Below are positions 15,448 to 23,117 of a stretch of DNA of 33,315 nucleotides, in pieces; positions within the stretch are counted from its first letter, which is position 1, and each line of letters opens with the position of its first letter. The DNA is taken from positions 1 to 33,315 of the forward strand of contig JAISFR010000067.1 in assembly GCA_031263565.1 (NCBI GenBank), in the 5' to 3' direction. The position numbers and the translations under genes were made by a program. This DNA is from Candidatus Adiutrix sp. (GTDB lineage Bacteria > Desulfobacterota > Desulfarculia > Adiutricales > Adiutricaceae). A model generated the notes under the pieces. That model saw only the letters and a list, made by a program, of their open reading frames with translations. It did no database searches and was not told the DNA's origin.

Positions 15448-16374
15448 TCACCGCCTCTCGTAACTGCCCATGCGTCCCTCCATCTTGGAAACCAGCTTGG
15501 ACAGCAAGAGGGTCAGGAAGAGATAGACCAGGGCCACCATGGTGTAGGCCTCAAAATAGTCATAGGATATAGTGGCGAATTCCCGGGCCCGGCGCATGAT
15601 GTCGGCAATGGCCAGAACCGAGACCAGGGTGGAATCTTTCAACAGGGCAATACACTCGTTGCCCACCGGCGGGAGAATGGTCCGCACGGCCTGGGGCAGG
15701 ATGACGTAAAACATGGCCTGGAAAGGGGTGAAGCCCAGGCTGAGCGCGGCTTCGCGCTGCCCCCGGTCGATGGCCTCTATGCCGCTGCGCACCACCTCGC
15801 CCATATAGGCCCCATAGCAGAAGCTGATGGCCAGAACCGCCGAACCCAGGGGCGGAATGGTGATCAGCCGGCCCAGGGCGTAATAAAGGTAGAAGAGTTG
15901 AACCAGAAGGGGAATGCCCCTGACCACCTCCACATAGATTGAGGCCGCCAGATTGATCGGCCGGCGGCGGGAAATGCGGCAGAGCCCGGTGATGACGCCC
16001 AGAAAGACGGCCACCGGGATGCTGAAAAGCGTGACCTGAAAAGTGACCTGGAAGCCGTCGGGCATGAAAAAGAAGAATGCCCGGTAAGCATTGCGTTCCG
16101 TCAGGGCCCAGTCTTCCAGAAAATTGCCCCGCCAGAAAAATTCCGGCAGATGCCGGACGATGAAGCCCCCGATTTGATCATAGGTGGTCAGGTAGATCAT
16201 GATCAGCGGGGTGGCGATCATCACGAATTTCCAGGCCGAGTAGAGGCCCGGATCACTGGGCCGGGGGATGGCCGGCCCGTCGGCGATGTCGATGGTGACG
16301 GGCTTTTCCGGCGGCGGGGCCTCCTGCCGGGCCAGAGCCTGATCAATTTTGCGTTTTTTGTAAGGCTGGATCAT
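15448..16374 (-). CDS. Amino-acid ABC transporter permease (HisM/GlnP family)
   Basis: A 308-residue inner-membrane permease. The EAA loop that contacts the ATPase is clear: [29 protein letters not shown]. The following [20 protein letters not shown] is characteristic of polar amino-acid permeases. An N-terminal extension of about 60-90 residues, with an extra hydrophobic helix ([19 protein letters not shown]) and a loop, makes it longer than the common 220-residue members. Only one permease gene is present, so the transporter probably forms a homodimer. The gene is four bases from the ATPase gene and 120 bases after the binding-protein gene, with hairpins in that gap. Confidence 0.9.
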   Translation of the reverse strand: MIQPYKKRKIDQALARQEAPPPEKPVTIDIADGPAIPRPSDPGLYSAWKFVMIATPLIMIYLTTYDQIGGFIVRHLPEFFWRGNFLEDWALTERNAYRAFFFFMPDGFQVTFQVTLFSIPVAVFLGVITGLCRISRRRPINLAASIYVEVVRGIPLLVQLFYLYYALGRLITIPPLGSAVLAISFCYGAYMGEVVRSGIEAIDRGQREAALSLGFTPFQAMFYVILPQAVRTILPPVGNECIALLKDSTLVSVLAIADIMRRAREFATISYDYFEAYTMVALVYLFLTLLLSKLVSKMEGRMGSYERR

Positions 16375-16418
16375 GAAGACATTTTCATTGCGGCATTCAT
16401 CTTCAAGCGGCGTGGTCG

Positions 16419-16452
16419 CGGCCGGACAAAAAGCGTGGTTTTTGTCCGGCCG
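16419..16452 (-). promoter_or_regulatory. Strong intercistronic hairpin after the binding-protein gene
   Basis: A perfect 14-bp stem (16419-16432 with 16439-16452) closes a 6-base loop. A second, shorter hairpin follows on the binding-protein side (gccgggc/gcccggc, 16464-16482). In the mRNA these lie between the binding-protein stop (16495) and the permease start (16374). Such structures commonly protect the upstream binding-protein message or partly terminate transcription, giving more binding protein than membrane components. There is no T-run after the stem on the minus strand, so partial termination or mRNA stabilisation is likelier than full termination. Confidence 0.6.
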
Positions 16453-16494
16453 GGAGCCGGTCCGCCGGGCCGGAAGCCCGGCCGTGGAAATGAC

Positions 16495-17250
16495 TTATTC
16501 GGCCACAATCCACTTCTTATTCAGTTCCTGGTCAAGGCCCTTGGCCTTGACCCCTTCGATGCCCTTGTTGATCAGTTCCAGAGTGGCGCTGTCGCCCTTG
16601 CGGACGGCCACTCCGTAGAGCTCCTCGGCCTCCGGGGTGTCCATGACCAGGGCGATCTTGAGCTTTTCCTTGTAATTCTTGTTTTCCATGATGAAGTTGG
16701 AAGCCACCGCGTCGTCGCAGACCACGGCGTCGATGCGGCCGATGTAGAGGTCCTCGACGGCCAGGCCGACTTCATCATAGGTCTTGGAGATGATGCTCTT
16801 GACCTTGTCGACGGCGAAGGTGCCGGTGGTGCCGATCTGGGTGCCGGCGGTCTTGCCCGCCAGATCGTCAAAGACTCTCACCGGGGAATCTTTGGGCGTG
16901 ATCACCGCCTGGCGGACGGTGAAATAGGGGGTGGAAAAATCCATGGTTTTTTTGCGTTCCTCGGTGATGGTCACCGAAGAGCAGATGGCGTCATACTGCT
17001 TGTTGACCAGGCCGGCGAAAATGCCGTCCCAGGCGGCGTTGATGACCTGCACCTCGTAGCCGCCCTCAATCGCGGCAGCCTTCATGTAATCTACTGAAAA
17101 CCCGGTGACCTCTTTGTTTTCATTGACGAATTCAAAAGGCGGCCACGTGGCGTCAAAGGCGATTTTAATGGTCTTCCCGTCTTGGGCCGGAAGGGTGGCC
17201 GGCAGGGTCAAGGCCACAGCCAGGGCGGCCAGCAGCATAAACTTTTTCAT
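16495..17250 (-). CDS. Amino-acid ABC transporter periplasmic binding protein (SBP family 3)
   Basis: A 251-residue secreted protein with a classical signal peptide (MKKFMLLAALAVALTLPATLPAQ). The family 3 pattern follows: IKIAFDATWPPFEFVNENKEVTGFSVDYMKAAA in N-terminal form, then AAWDGIFAGLVNKQYDAI, the SSVTITEERKKTMDFSTPYF signature and GTQIGTTG. It captures an amino acid in the periplasm and delivers it to the permease downstream. AAGGAG is 8 bases before the ATG. The ligand cannot be told from sequence; the residues after TEER and the hinge segment are ordinary for the family. It is the first gene of its operon. Confidence 0.92.
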   Translation of the reverse strand: MKKFMLLAALAVALTLPATLPAQDGKTIKIAFDATWPPFEFVNENKEVTGFSVDYMKAAAIEGGYEVQVINAAWDGIFAGLVNKQYDAICSSVTITEERKKTMDFSTPYFTVRQAVITPKDSPVRVFDDLAGKTAGTQIGTTGTFAVDKVKSIISKTYDEVGLAVEDLYIGRIDAVVCDDAVASNFIMENKNYKEKLKIALVMDTPEAEELYGVAVRKGDSATLELINKGIEGVKAKGLDQELNKKWIVAE

Positions 17251-17286
17251 TGGGCAAACTCCTTAGAGAATCAGAATTAAGCCAAA

Positions 17287-17365
17287 GGCGCCCACCAGGC
17301 GCCGGACCGCTTTGGAAAAACCGCTTTTAAAGCGCTACACTAGCACCGATCAGTTTAAAATGCAA
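17287..17365 (-). promoter_or_regulatory. Leader of the amino-acid importer: weak promoter and GC hairpin
   Basis: On the minus strand TTGCAT (17365-17360), 17 bases, and TAGTGT (17342-17337) form a weak promoter. Further down the leader ggcgcc-cacca-ggcgcc (17287-17303) forms a 6-bp hairpin. The terminator-like hairpin at 17316-17334 falls between them, so either it serves the gene upstream or it is part of a leader control. Confidence 0.3.
17316..17334 (-). terminator. Possible short intrinsic terminator of the envelope-lipid operon
   Basis: In minus-strand RNA, cgctt-taa-aagcg is followed after one G by five T residues (17320-17316). The stem is only 5 bp, so efficiency is doubtful. It lies 50 bases after the stop of the EcfT-like gene. 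Confidence 0.4.
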
Positions 17366-17384
17366 GGTTTCCGCCCGCGGCCGG

Positions 17385-17981
17385 TCAGTCCCAGGGCCAG
17401 CGCTTGATCAGAGCCCGCGACAGTTCATCGGTCTGGGACAGGGCCGCCCGGACCAGGGCGGCCGCCCAGAGCGACAGGCGGCGGGTCGGCGGGAGACCGG
17501 CGGCCCGGCGCCCGACCGTGATTCTTATTTTCAGGGCGCTGTCCAGAAAAGCGGGAATCAGGCGGGCCAGGAGGGCCAGGGCCAGGGCCAGTTTCTGGGC
17601 CCTGAGCCGCCCCGCAAGGGGCCTCAGCCCGCGCCCGGCGGCCAGGGCCAGTTCCAGCGGGGTCTTGGCCAGCATCAGGTTGAGCCCCAGAGCCAGCCAG
17701 GCGGCCAGATTGAGAACCGGCCGAAGGGTCGACGGCCAGAGCAGATGGGACAGGAGCATCAGGAGGCTCCAGAACAGAAGGAAAAAGAAGGCCAGGCGGA
17801 CCAGACGGCGCCCGTGGAAACTGGCCTTGGCCAGCGCCAGGGCCGACAGCCAGCCCAGGGCGGCCATAAGCAGAACCGGCCGCGCCTCCAGAAAAGGCAC
17901 GGCCAGAGCCGACAGCCAGACCACGGCCCAAACGGGACCTACGCCGATTTTGCGGAGGACTGCGGACCAGCGCCGGGACAT
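17385..17981 (-). CDS. EcfT/CbiQ-like integral membrane protein
   Basis: A 198-residue protein with about four or five hydrophobic segments (VWAVVWLSALAVPFL, VLLMAALGWLSALALA, LVRLAFFFLLFWSLLMLLSHLLW, LNLAAWLALGLNLMLA, LALALALLARLIPAFLDSAL). It has a cytoplasmic helical region with ARLIPAFLDSALKIRITVGRRAAGLPP and a final RAALSQTDELSRALIKR. This arrangement recalls the coupling helices of EcfT/CbiQ transmembrane proteins of energy-coupling-factor vitamin or metal importers. No ECF ATPase or substrate-binding S component is in the window. The start lies five bases after the kdsB stop, so it is the last gene of the cluster. The assignment rests on pattern only. Confidence 0.5.
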   Translation of the reverse strand: MSRRWSAVLRKIGVGPVWAVVWLSALAVPFLEARPVLLMAALGWLSALALAKASFHGRRLVRLAFFFLLFWSLLMLLSHLLWPSTLRPVLNLAAWLALGLNLMLAKTPLELALAAGRGLRPLAGRLRAQKLALALALLARLIPAFLDSALKIRITVGRRAAGLPPTRRLSLWAAALVRAALSQTDELSRALIKRWPWD

Positions 17982-17986
17982 CGGCT

Positions 17987-18724
17987 CTAGTTATGCTCCA
18001 GCCGCAAAACTTCTTCGGCGGCCTTGACATCGCCGGGCAGATTCACTTCCGGCCCCAGATCATTGACCAGGACGACCTTGATGCGGGCGCCGTTTTCCAG
18101 GGCCCGCAGAATTTCCAGCCGCTCGATGCGCTCCAGCCGCCCTTCGGGCCAACTGACGAAACGGCGCAGAAACGCGGCCCGATAAGCGTAGAACCCGATA
18201 TGCCGGTAAAATTCCTCCTCTCCGTCCTGGGGCCAGGGCACAGAGGCCCTGGAAAAATAAACGGCCCGGTGGTCGGCGCCAAAAGCCGCCTTGACCAGAG
18301 CGGGGCTGCCGATGGCCTCGGGGTCGGTCAAGTTAAAGGCCAAAGTGGCCATATCCAGAGAGGGGTCTTCTCTCAGGGCCGAAGCCAGCAGGGCCGGATG
18401 CTCGGGATTGAAGGCCGGCTGATCGGCCGGAATAGCCAGCACCAGATCATCGGCCGCCAGCCCCAGGGTCTCCACGGCCTCGGCCAGGTGATCGGTGTCG
18501 GAAACGTTCTGAGGGCCGGTGCCGATCACCCGGCCGCCGAAACCCCGCACGGCCCGTTCGATTTCCGGACTGTCGGTGACCACCAGGGCCTGGTCAAGCC
18601 CGGCAATGGCCTGGGAACGGCGGTAGACATGCTCGATCATCGGCCGCCCCCAAAGGGGGGTCAGAGCCTTGCCCGGAAAAGAGGCCGAAGCCCAGCGGGC
18701 CGCTATCAGGGCGGCCAGCTTCAT
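17987..18724 (-). CDS. kdsB: 3-deoxy-manno-octulosonate cytidylyltransferase (CMP-Kdo synthetase)
   Basis: Activates Kdo with CTP for lipopolysaccharide core synthesis. The N-terminal nucleotide-binding motif IAARWASASFPGKAL and GRPMIEHVYRRS are diagnostic. DTDHLAEAV, IPADQPAFNP (usually QGDEPxxxP) and the FYRHIGFYAYRAAFL region are also present. I start at the ATG at 18724 (245 residues, the normal length); the frame stays open for 53 more codons upstream, but that part lies inside psd and shows no family similarity. Its ATG overlaps the psd stop (ATGA), implying coupled translation with phosphatidylserine decarboxylase. The D of the usual QGDEP is retained as PADQP with the neighbouring residues changed. 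Confidence 0.9.
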   Translation of the reverse strand: MKLAALIAARWASASFPGKALTPLWGRPMIEHVYRRSQAIAGLDQALVVTDSPEIERAVRGFGGRVIGTGPQNVSDTDHLAEAVETLGLAADDLVLAIPADQPAFNPEHPALLASALREDPSLDMATLAFNLTDPEAIGSPALVKAAFGADHRAVYFSRASVPWPQDGEEEFYRHIGFYAYRAAFLRRFVSWPEGRLERIERLEILRALENGARIKVVLVNDLGPEVNLPGDVKAAEEVLRLEHN

Positions 18725-19398
18725 GTCCGGCTCCTCCAGACCGGCGACCAGCCGGCCAAGACCTGTTGGCCGAGGCCCACCATGATCTCCGAATCCGGCG
18801 GCAGATAGAGATCCACCCGGGAACCGAAGCGGATCAGCCCGAAACGCCGGCCCCGCTCCAGACTCTGGCCCTCCCTCACCCAACTGACGATGCGGCGGGC
18901 GATGAAGCCGGCGATCTGCACCACGGCCACCCGGCCTTCACCCGTTTCCAGAATCAGAGCGTTGCGCTCGTTGTGTTCACTGGCCTTGTCCAGGCTGGCG
19001 TTGAGGAATTTGCCGGGGAAATAGGTCTGGCTTAAAAGCCGCCCGTCCAGAGGAAGCCGGTTGACGTGAACATTGAAGATATTCATGAAAATGCTGACTT
19101 TTTTGGCCGGCGCCTGAGTGTAGGGATTGTACTGAACATCCTCGATCACGATGACGCGGCCGTCGGCCGGGGAGAGGCCGAAGCCCGGGGGCGGAGTCGG
19201 CCGGGCCGGATCCCGGAAGAACCAGATAATGAACAGGGTCAATACAAAGAAAAAATTGCGGAAGCAATCCCAGTCCAAAAGCAGGCCGAGCAGGAAAAAC
19301 AGGGCCGAAATAATGATAAAAATCAAACCCGGACGGGCCACGGGCAAGCGGTTGTCGATATTCGCCGGCGCTTCCCTGGTTCTGAAATAATCCTTCAT
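18721..19398 (-). CDS. psd: Phosphatidylserine decarboxylase proenzyme (short, PSD-A type)
   Basis: Makes phosphatidylethanolamine from phosphatidylserine at the inner membrane. The 225-residue length and architecture fit the short proenzyme class: a hydrophobic hairpin at about 23-62 ending in WFFRDPARP, LSPADGRV, the VSIFMNIFNVHVNR motif, and the self-cleavage site FGSRVD with Gly192-Ser193, where cleavage would make the pyruvoyl cofactor. ERNALILET and GFIARRIV complete the fold. Its stop overlaps the kdsB start. It follows the auxiliary lipoprotein gene by 37 bp, inside a run of envelope-lipid genes; a phosphatidylserine synthase (pssA), often its neighbour, is not seen here. Confidence 0.93.
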   Translation of the reverse strand: MKDYFRTREAPANIDNRLPVARPGLIFIIISALFFLLGLLLDWDCFRNFFFVLTLFIIWFFRDPARPTPPPGFGLSPADGRVIVIEDVQYNPYTQAPAKKVSIFMNIFNVHVNRLPLDGRLLSQTYFPGKFLNASLDKASEHNERNALILETGEGRVAVVQIAGFIARRIVSWVREGQSLERGRRFGLIRFGSRVDLYLPPDSEIMVGLGQQVLAGWSPVWRSRT

Positions 19399-19435
19399 GC
19401 CGGATGTCTCCTAAATCCTAAAAGATGCCGTTTGA

Positions 19436-20050
19436 TCAGCGGACCCTCTTCTCTAAATCCCGGTTGAATTCGGCCAGAAGATCACCCAGGGCCTGCTGCA
19501 GGGCCGTCACCAGCGCGGCCGGGGTTTTGGCCGCCAGAGGCCGCTTTTGGCGGTAAGTCTGATCCAGGACCGGCCGGGGGGAGGCCGGGCGCAGGTCGCT
19601 GACCGTAAAACGGATGTTCAGCACGGCTTCCGGGGGCTCCACCGTAAAATCGCCATAAAGGCTTTCCAGATAAGTCTCCAGACCGTAATCAGCCAGCACC
19701 AGCCCCGGACTTTTGACCACCCGCAGACGGCTGTTGTGGGCGTCCAGATACTGGGCGGCCTGATCGGCCAGCAGACGGGCCGGCGGAGCGGCGAACTCGT
19801 TGTAAAAATCGGTCTCCAACTGATCCGGCCCCACCCGGAAGACCAGGCCCCGATTGTCGAAACCGGCGGCGGCCGTGACCGTGGCCGCCAGAAGGGTCCG
19901 GCTCTTGGGCGTGCTCCGGGCCGGGGAATCCTCGGCCGACAGCCCCAGGCTGAAAATATTCTTCCGGGGGTGGGGCTGGCTCAGGCAGCCGCTCGTCAGC
20001 AAAAGCAGACCCAGGATCAGGGCGACAGAAGATATTGTAACACGAATCAT
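19436..20050 (-). CDS. ABC-type transport auxiliary lipoprotein (PqiC/MlaD-partner type)
   Basis: A 204-residue lipoprotein with signal and lipobox LTSGC (Cys22). The body follows the ABC_trans_aux pattern: a short F-S-L-G-L strand, a middle FDNRGLVFRVGPDQLETDFYNEFAAPPARLLADQ segment in which the Y-N-E-F/A-A-P-P is typical, and a C-terminal helix (TPAALVTALQQALGDLLAEF). Proteins of this family pair with MCE/MlaD-type lipid transport complexes, extending them toward the outer membrane. It sits directly after mlaD, which supports that role. TAGGAG is 7 bases before the ATG. Residues differ from E. coli PqiC enough that I give no symbol. Confidence 0.82.
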   Translation of the reverse strand: MIRVTISSVALILGLLLLTSGCLSQPHPRKNIFSLGLSAEDSPARSTPKSRTLLAATVTAAAGFDNRGLVFRVGPDQLETDFYNEFAAPPARLLADQAAQYLDAHNSRLRVVKSPGLVLADYGLETYLESLYGDFTVEPPEAVLNIRFTVSDLRPASPRPVLDQTYRQKRPLAAKTPAALVTALQQALGDLLAEFNRDLEKRVR

Positions 20051-20143
20051 CGGAAACTCCTAATTTGAAATGCGGCCAGAGCCGCAATTTCCAATCCTTG
20101 CGGTCGGCGCTAAGGGCCTGTCAATAAACAACCTTTACATTTC

Positions 20144-21127
20144 CTACGGTCGGTCGGGCGGGCGCACGGCGGGTCTGGAAGGCCGGGGCGGCTCCCCGAA
20201 AAAGGCCTGACTGGGCTGGTCCTTCAAAAGCTCGGAAAGCTGCCGCAGATTCTCGGACATGACCCGCAGATTGTCCAGAGTGGCCGGCAGATTGCCCTGC
20301 CCCGAAGCCAGCAACTGATCAAAGCGCTTAAGAGTCTGCCGGAGCTGGTCGACCGTGCTTTCCAGTTCCCGGCCGATGTTGCTCCGGGCGCCGCCCTTGA
20401 AGGTTTCGTCCAGATCTTTGACCAGGGCGTTCAGATTGCCGGCCGCGCCGCGAATCTCCTCCAGGGTTTTATCAAAGTCATCGGACAGGCGGGCCGTATT
20501 GAAATCGGTGACCGCCCCGTCCACGGTCCGGACCAGATTTTTCAAATCGCGGCTGATGCCGCCGAAATCCACGTCGCTGAGACTTTTGACTATTCGGGTG
20601 GCCGATTCGCTGATCTCCAGGATCGAGCCGGGCCCGTTGGGCACGTAAATATGATCGTCATCAACGTAGTTTTTCAGAAATTCCTGGTCCAGGTCGGGCT
20701 TCTGATCAACGGCGAAATAATCCAGATCCAGAAAGCCCAGGCCGGTGATGCCCTGAAAAGACAAGACGGCCTTCAGGCCCTTTTCGGCCTGTTTGGCCAG
20801 GTAATCCCGGGCGTCTTCCATTTTTTCGCCCTCGCCGGCCAGGGACTCGGGGTCGATTCGAAAAGTGACCCGGACCACCGGCTGGCCGGCGGTATCGGTA
20901 ACCGGGGCCAGGGCAATGCGGGTGATCTTGCCGACTTTGAAACCCCGGAAATTGACGTCCGAATCGACCCTCAGCCCCTGGACCGAACGGTTGAAGAAGG
21001 TGACGCAATCCACCGGCTTTTTGAACAAAGAGCCGGCCAGGCCGATGAAAAAAAGTCCGGCCACAAAAATGGCCAAGCCGGCGAAAGTGAAGACGCCTAT
21101 TTTAAAGAAGTGCCTGTTTACCGCCAT
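20144..21127 (-). CDS. MlaD-family MCE-domain protein
   Basis: The periplasmic, membrane-anchored ring component of a lipid ABC transporter. One N-terminal transmembrane helix (about residues 8-32) precedes an MCE domain, with FFNRSVQGLRVDSDVNFRGFKVGKI and, later, GLKAVLSFQGITGLGFLDLDYF. After the domain comes a long helical tail (about 165-300) with the repeated leucine and glutamine pattern seen in MCE tails, then a proline-rich end. At 327 residues it is longer than E. coli MlaD and closer to Mce4-like or PqiB-type tails. The gene is 51 bp after mlaF and 93 bp before the auxiliary lipoprotein gene. Confidence 0.9.
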   Translation of the reverse strand: MAVNRHFFKIGVFTFAGLAIFVAGLFFIGLAGSLFKKPVDCVTFFNRSVQGLRVDSDVNFRGFKVGKITRIALAPVTDTAGQPVVRVTFRIDPESLAGEGEKMEDARDYLAKQAEKGLKAVLSFQGITGLGFLDLDYFAVDQKPDLDQEFLKNYVDDDHIYVPNGPGSILEISESATRIVKSLSDVDFGGISRDLKNLVRTVDGAVTDFNTARLSDDFDKTLEEIRGAAGNLNALVKDLDETFKGGARSNIGRELESTVDQLRQTLKRFDQLLASGQGNLPATLDNLRVMSENLRQLSELLKDQPSQAFFGEPPRPSRPAVRPPDRP

Positions 21128-21178
21128 TATGGTCTCCGCCTGGGGATTGGCCGCCCGGCTTTTTCAGGGTCTTTTTCT

Positions 21179-22012
21179 TCATTCAATCCGGCCCGGCCGC
21201 CTTTTCGAACCACCTTCCGCCGGCCCCTCCCCTTTGGCCTTCTCCAGGGATTGGCGATTGAAGAAAGCCGCCACATAGGGCGGTTCCGAACGCCGGGCCA
21301 GTTCCCGGGGGTCGCCTTCGGCCACAATGCCCTTGATTTCCTTGTCCAGCAAAATGGCCCGGTCGACTATATTCATGACGCTGCCCAGTTCATGGGTCAC
21401 CACCCCGAAAGCCAGGCCCAGATTTTTGGCCAGGGTCTTGATCAGTTGGTCAAGGCCGGCGGAAGTGATGGGATCCAGGCCGGCCGAGGGCTCGTCCAGA
21501 AAAATAAGTCCGGGGTCCAGGGCCAGGGCCCGGGCAATGGCCGCCCTCTTCTGCATGCCGCCGGAAATGCGGGCCGGCATATAATATTCATAACCGGACA
21601 GGCCCACCAGGGAAAGCTTGAGCCGGGCGGCGGTCTCAATGGCCTCGGCCGACATGTCGGTAAACTCCCGCATGGGCATGGAGACGTTTTCCAAAAGATT
21701 CATGGAGCCGAAAAGGGCCCCGGCCTGATACATGACCCCGAAACAGCGGCGGCAGTCGTTTAGGTGGCCGCCGTCGTCGGCCCAGAGGTCCTGGCCGAAA
21801 ATGAAAACCCGGCCGGCCCGGGGCCTTACCAGGCCGATGACGTTTCTCAGGACCGAACTCTTGCCGCTGCCGCTGCCGCCTAAAATGCCGAAAATCTCCC
21901 CGGCCCGGATCCGGAAATTGATTTTTTCCAGAATGGGCGGGGCCTCGCCGTAGGCCACGGTCAGGTCTCTGACCTCCACCGGCGGGGCCTGGCCGTCAAA
22001 TGTTCCAGACAT
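21179..22012 (-). CDS. mlaF: Lipid (Mla-type) ABC transporter ATPase
   Basis: The cytoplasmic ATPase of an Mla-type phospholipid transporter. Walker A GGSGSGKS (45-52), signature ISGGMQKRAAIARAL with the M-Q-K-R residues characteristic of MlaF/Mkl, Walker B GLIFLDEPSAGLDP, and the H in VVTHELGSVMNIVDR are intact. The C-terminal tail is charged and ends in an RRPGRIE. At 277 residues it is of normal size. Its start overlaps the mlaE 3' end by 17 bp. The gene order permease, ATPase, MCE protein, lipoprotein is the standard order for these systems. Confidence 0.92.
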   Translation of the reverse strand: MSGTFDGQAPPVEVRDLTVAYGEAPPILEKINFRIRAGEIFGILGGSGSGKSSVLRNVIGLVRPRAGRVFIFGQDLWADDGGHLNDCRRCFGVMYQAGALFGSMNLLENVSMPMREFTDMSAEAIETAARLKLSLVGLSGYEYYMPARISGGMQKRAAIARALALDPGLIFLDEPSAGLDPITSAGLDQLIKTLAKNLGLAFGVVTHELGSVMNIVDRAILLDKEIKGIVAEGDPRELARRSEPPYVAAFFNRQSLEKAKGEGPAEGGSKRRPGRIE

Positions 22013-23117
22013 AAAAAAGCACCGCCAAAAGGCTGTCCAGAACGGCGATGGCCACGATGTTGCTCACCACCCCGCTGGTGGTGGCCTGCCCCACGGCCCC
22101 GGGACCGTCGCCGGCGGCCAGACCCCGCTGACAGCCGATGGCCGCCACCACCAAACCAAAAAGGAAGGACTTGCCGACGCAGATGTAAAAAGTGGCCGGC
22201 GAAACAAAATTAATGGCCCGCTGCCAATAGATGAGCAGGGAAAAATCCATGGCCGTCAGAACCAGACCGCCCCCGAAAACGCCCGCGAAACAGGCGATCA
22301 TGGTGATCAGCGGGGTGGTCAGAATGGAGGCCAGAACCCGGGGCAGAGCCAACTCCCGCACCGGGGAGAGGCCCATGGTGGTAATGGCGTCCACCTCTTC
22401 GGCGGCTTTCATGGCCCCCAACTCGGCCGAAAAGGCCGAACCGGAACGCCCGGCCAGGACAATGGCCGCGATCAGCGGCCCCAGTTCCCTGATCACCGCG
22501 ATGCCGACCATGTCGGCCACATAAATAGTCATGCCGAACTGGGAGAGAGCCATGGCCGATTGAAAGGCGATGATCAGACCGACCAGGAAAGAGACCAGGG
22601 AGACAATGGGCGCGGCGTTGACCCCGGCGATTTCGGCCACGGACAGGACGCTGTTCCAGCGAATTTGGGACGGGCGCCGAAAACCGCGTAAAAGCTCCGC
22701 CATCAGTTCGCCGGCAAAAGTGATCAGGACGACCAGATCTTTCTGGGTCTCCTTTATTTTGCGCCCCAGTTCCTCGAAAAAACCGACCGGGGCCGGAGGC
22801 TCGGCGGCCGCCCGCTCCAGGGCCTCCCGGGCCAGCTCGAAAATGGCCGTCAGGTCTTGGGGCGCCTGGCCGTATTCGACCTTGAAACCGGCCTGCCCGG
22901 ACTTCGCCCCGGCGGACAGAAGCTGGGCCGAGCCGTTCAAGTCCAGGGCCGAGAGTCCCGAGAGGTTCACCAGCAGGCTTTGACCCTGGCCGTCGGACGC
23001 GGGGAAGTCTTCCCAGGCGGCTCGGCGGACGTCCACCGTCAACGGCCCGGAAAGATGGACGGTCAGGCCTCCCCGGCCCTTTTCAAGCTTGAGATTGAAG
23101 CCCTCCCCGTCCTTCAC
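21996..23117 (-). CDS. mlaE: Mla-type lipid ABC permease with N-terminal STAS-like domain
   Basis: A 373-residue inner-membrane permease. Residues about 1-100 look like a STAS domain (LTVHLSGPLTVDVRRAAWEDF, LLVNLSGLSALDLNGSAQLL), which resembles MlaB fused to the permease. The MlaE part begins near 120 with a ETQKDLVVLITFAGELMAELL helix, then the conserved IVSLVSFLVGLIIAFQSAM, VADMVGIAVIRELGPLIAAIVLAGRSGSAFSAELGAMK, and EVDAITTMGLSPVREL. The start is a GTG at 23117 with GGAGG upstream and overlaps the stop of the TctC-like gene (GTGA). A separate mlaB is therefore probably unnecessary. Confidence 0.9.
   Translation of the reverse strand: MKDGEGFNLKLEKGRGGLTVHLSGPLTVDVRRAAWEDFPASDGQGQSLLVNLSGLSALDLNGSAQLLSAGAKSGQAGFKVEYGQAPQDLTAIFELAREALERAAAEPPAPVGFFEELGRKIKETQKDLVVLITFAGELMAELLRGFRRPSQIRWNSVLSVAEIAGVNAAPIVSLVSFLVGLIIAFQSAMALSQFGMTIYVADMVGIAVIRELGPLIAAIVLAGRSGSAFSAELGAMKAAEEVDAITTMGLSPVRELALPRVLASILTTPLITMIACFAGVFGGGLVLTAMDFSLLIYWQRAINFVSPATFYICVGKSFLFGLVVAAIGCQRGLAAGDGPGAVGQATTSGVVSNIVAIAVLDSLLAVLFYVWNI

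Noticed and set aside
18725..18883. N-terminal extension of KdsB by 53 codons
   Set aside because: Lies wholly within psd, has no CMP-Kdo synthetase similarity, and the ATG at 18724 gives the canonical start.
20651..21763. 370-codon plus-strand frame opposite mlaD/mlaF
   Set aside because: Spans two well-supported genes on the other strand; no recognisable domain.
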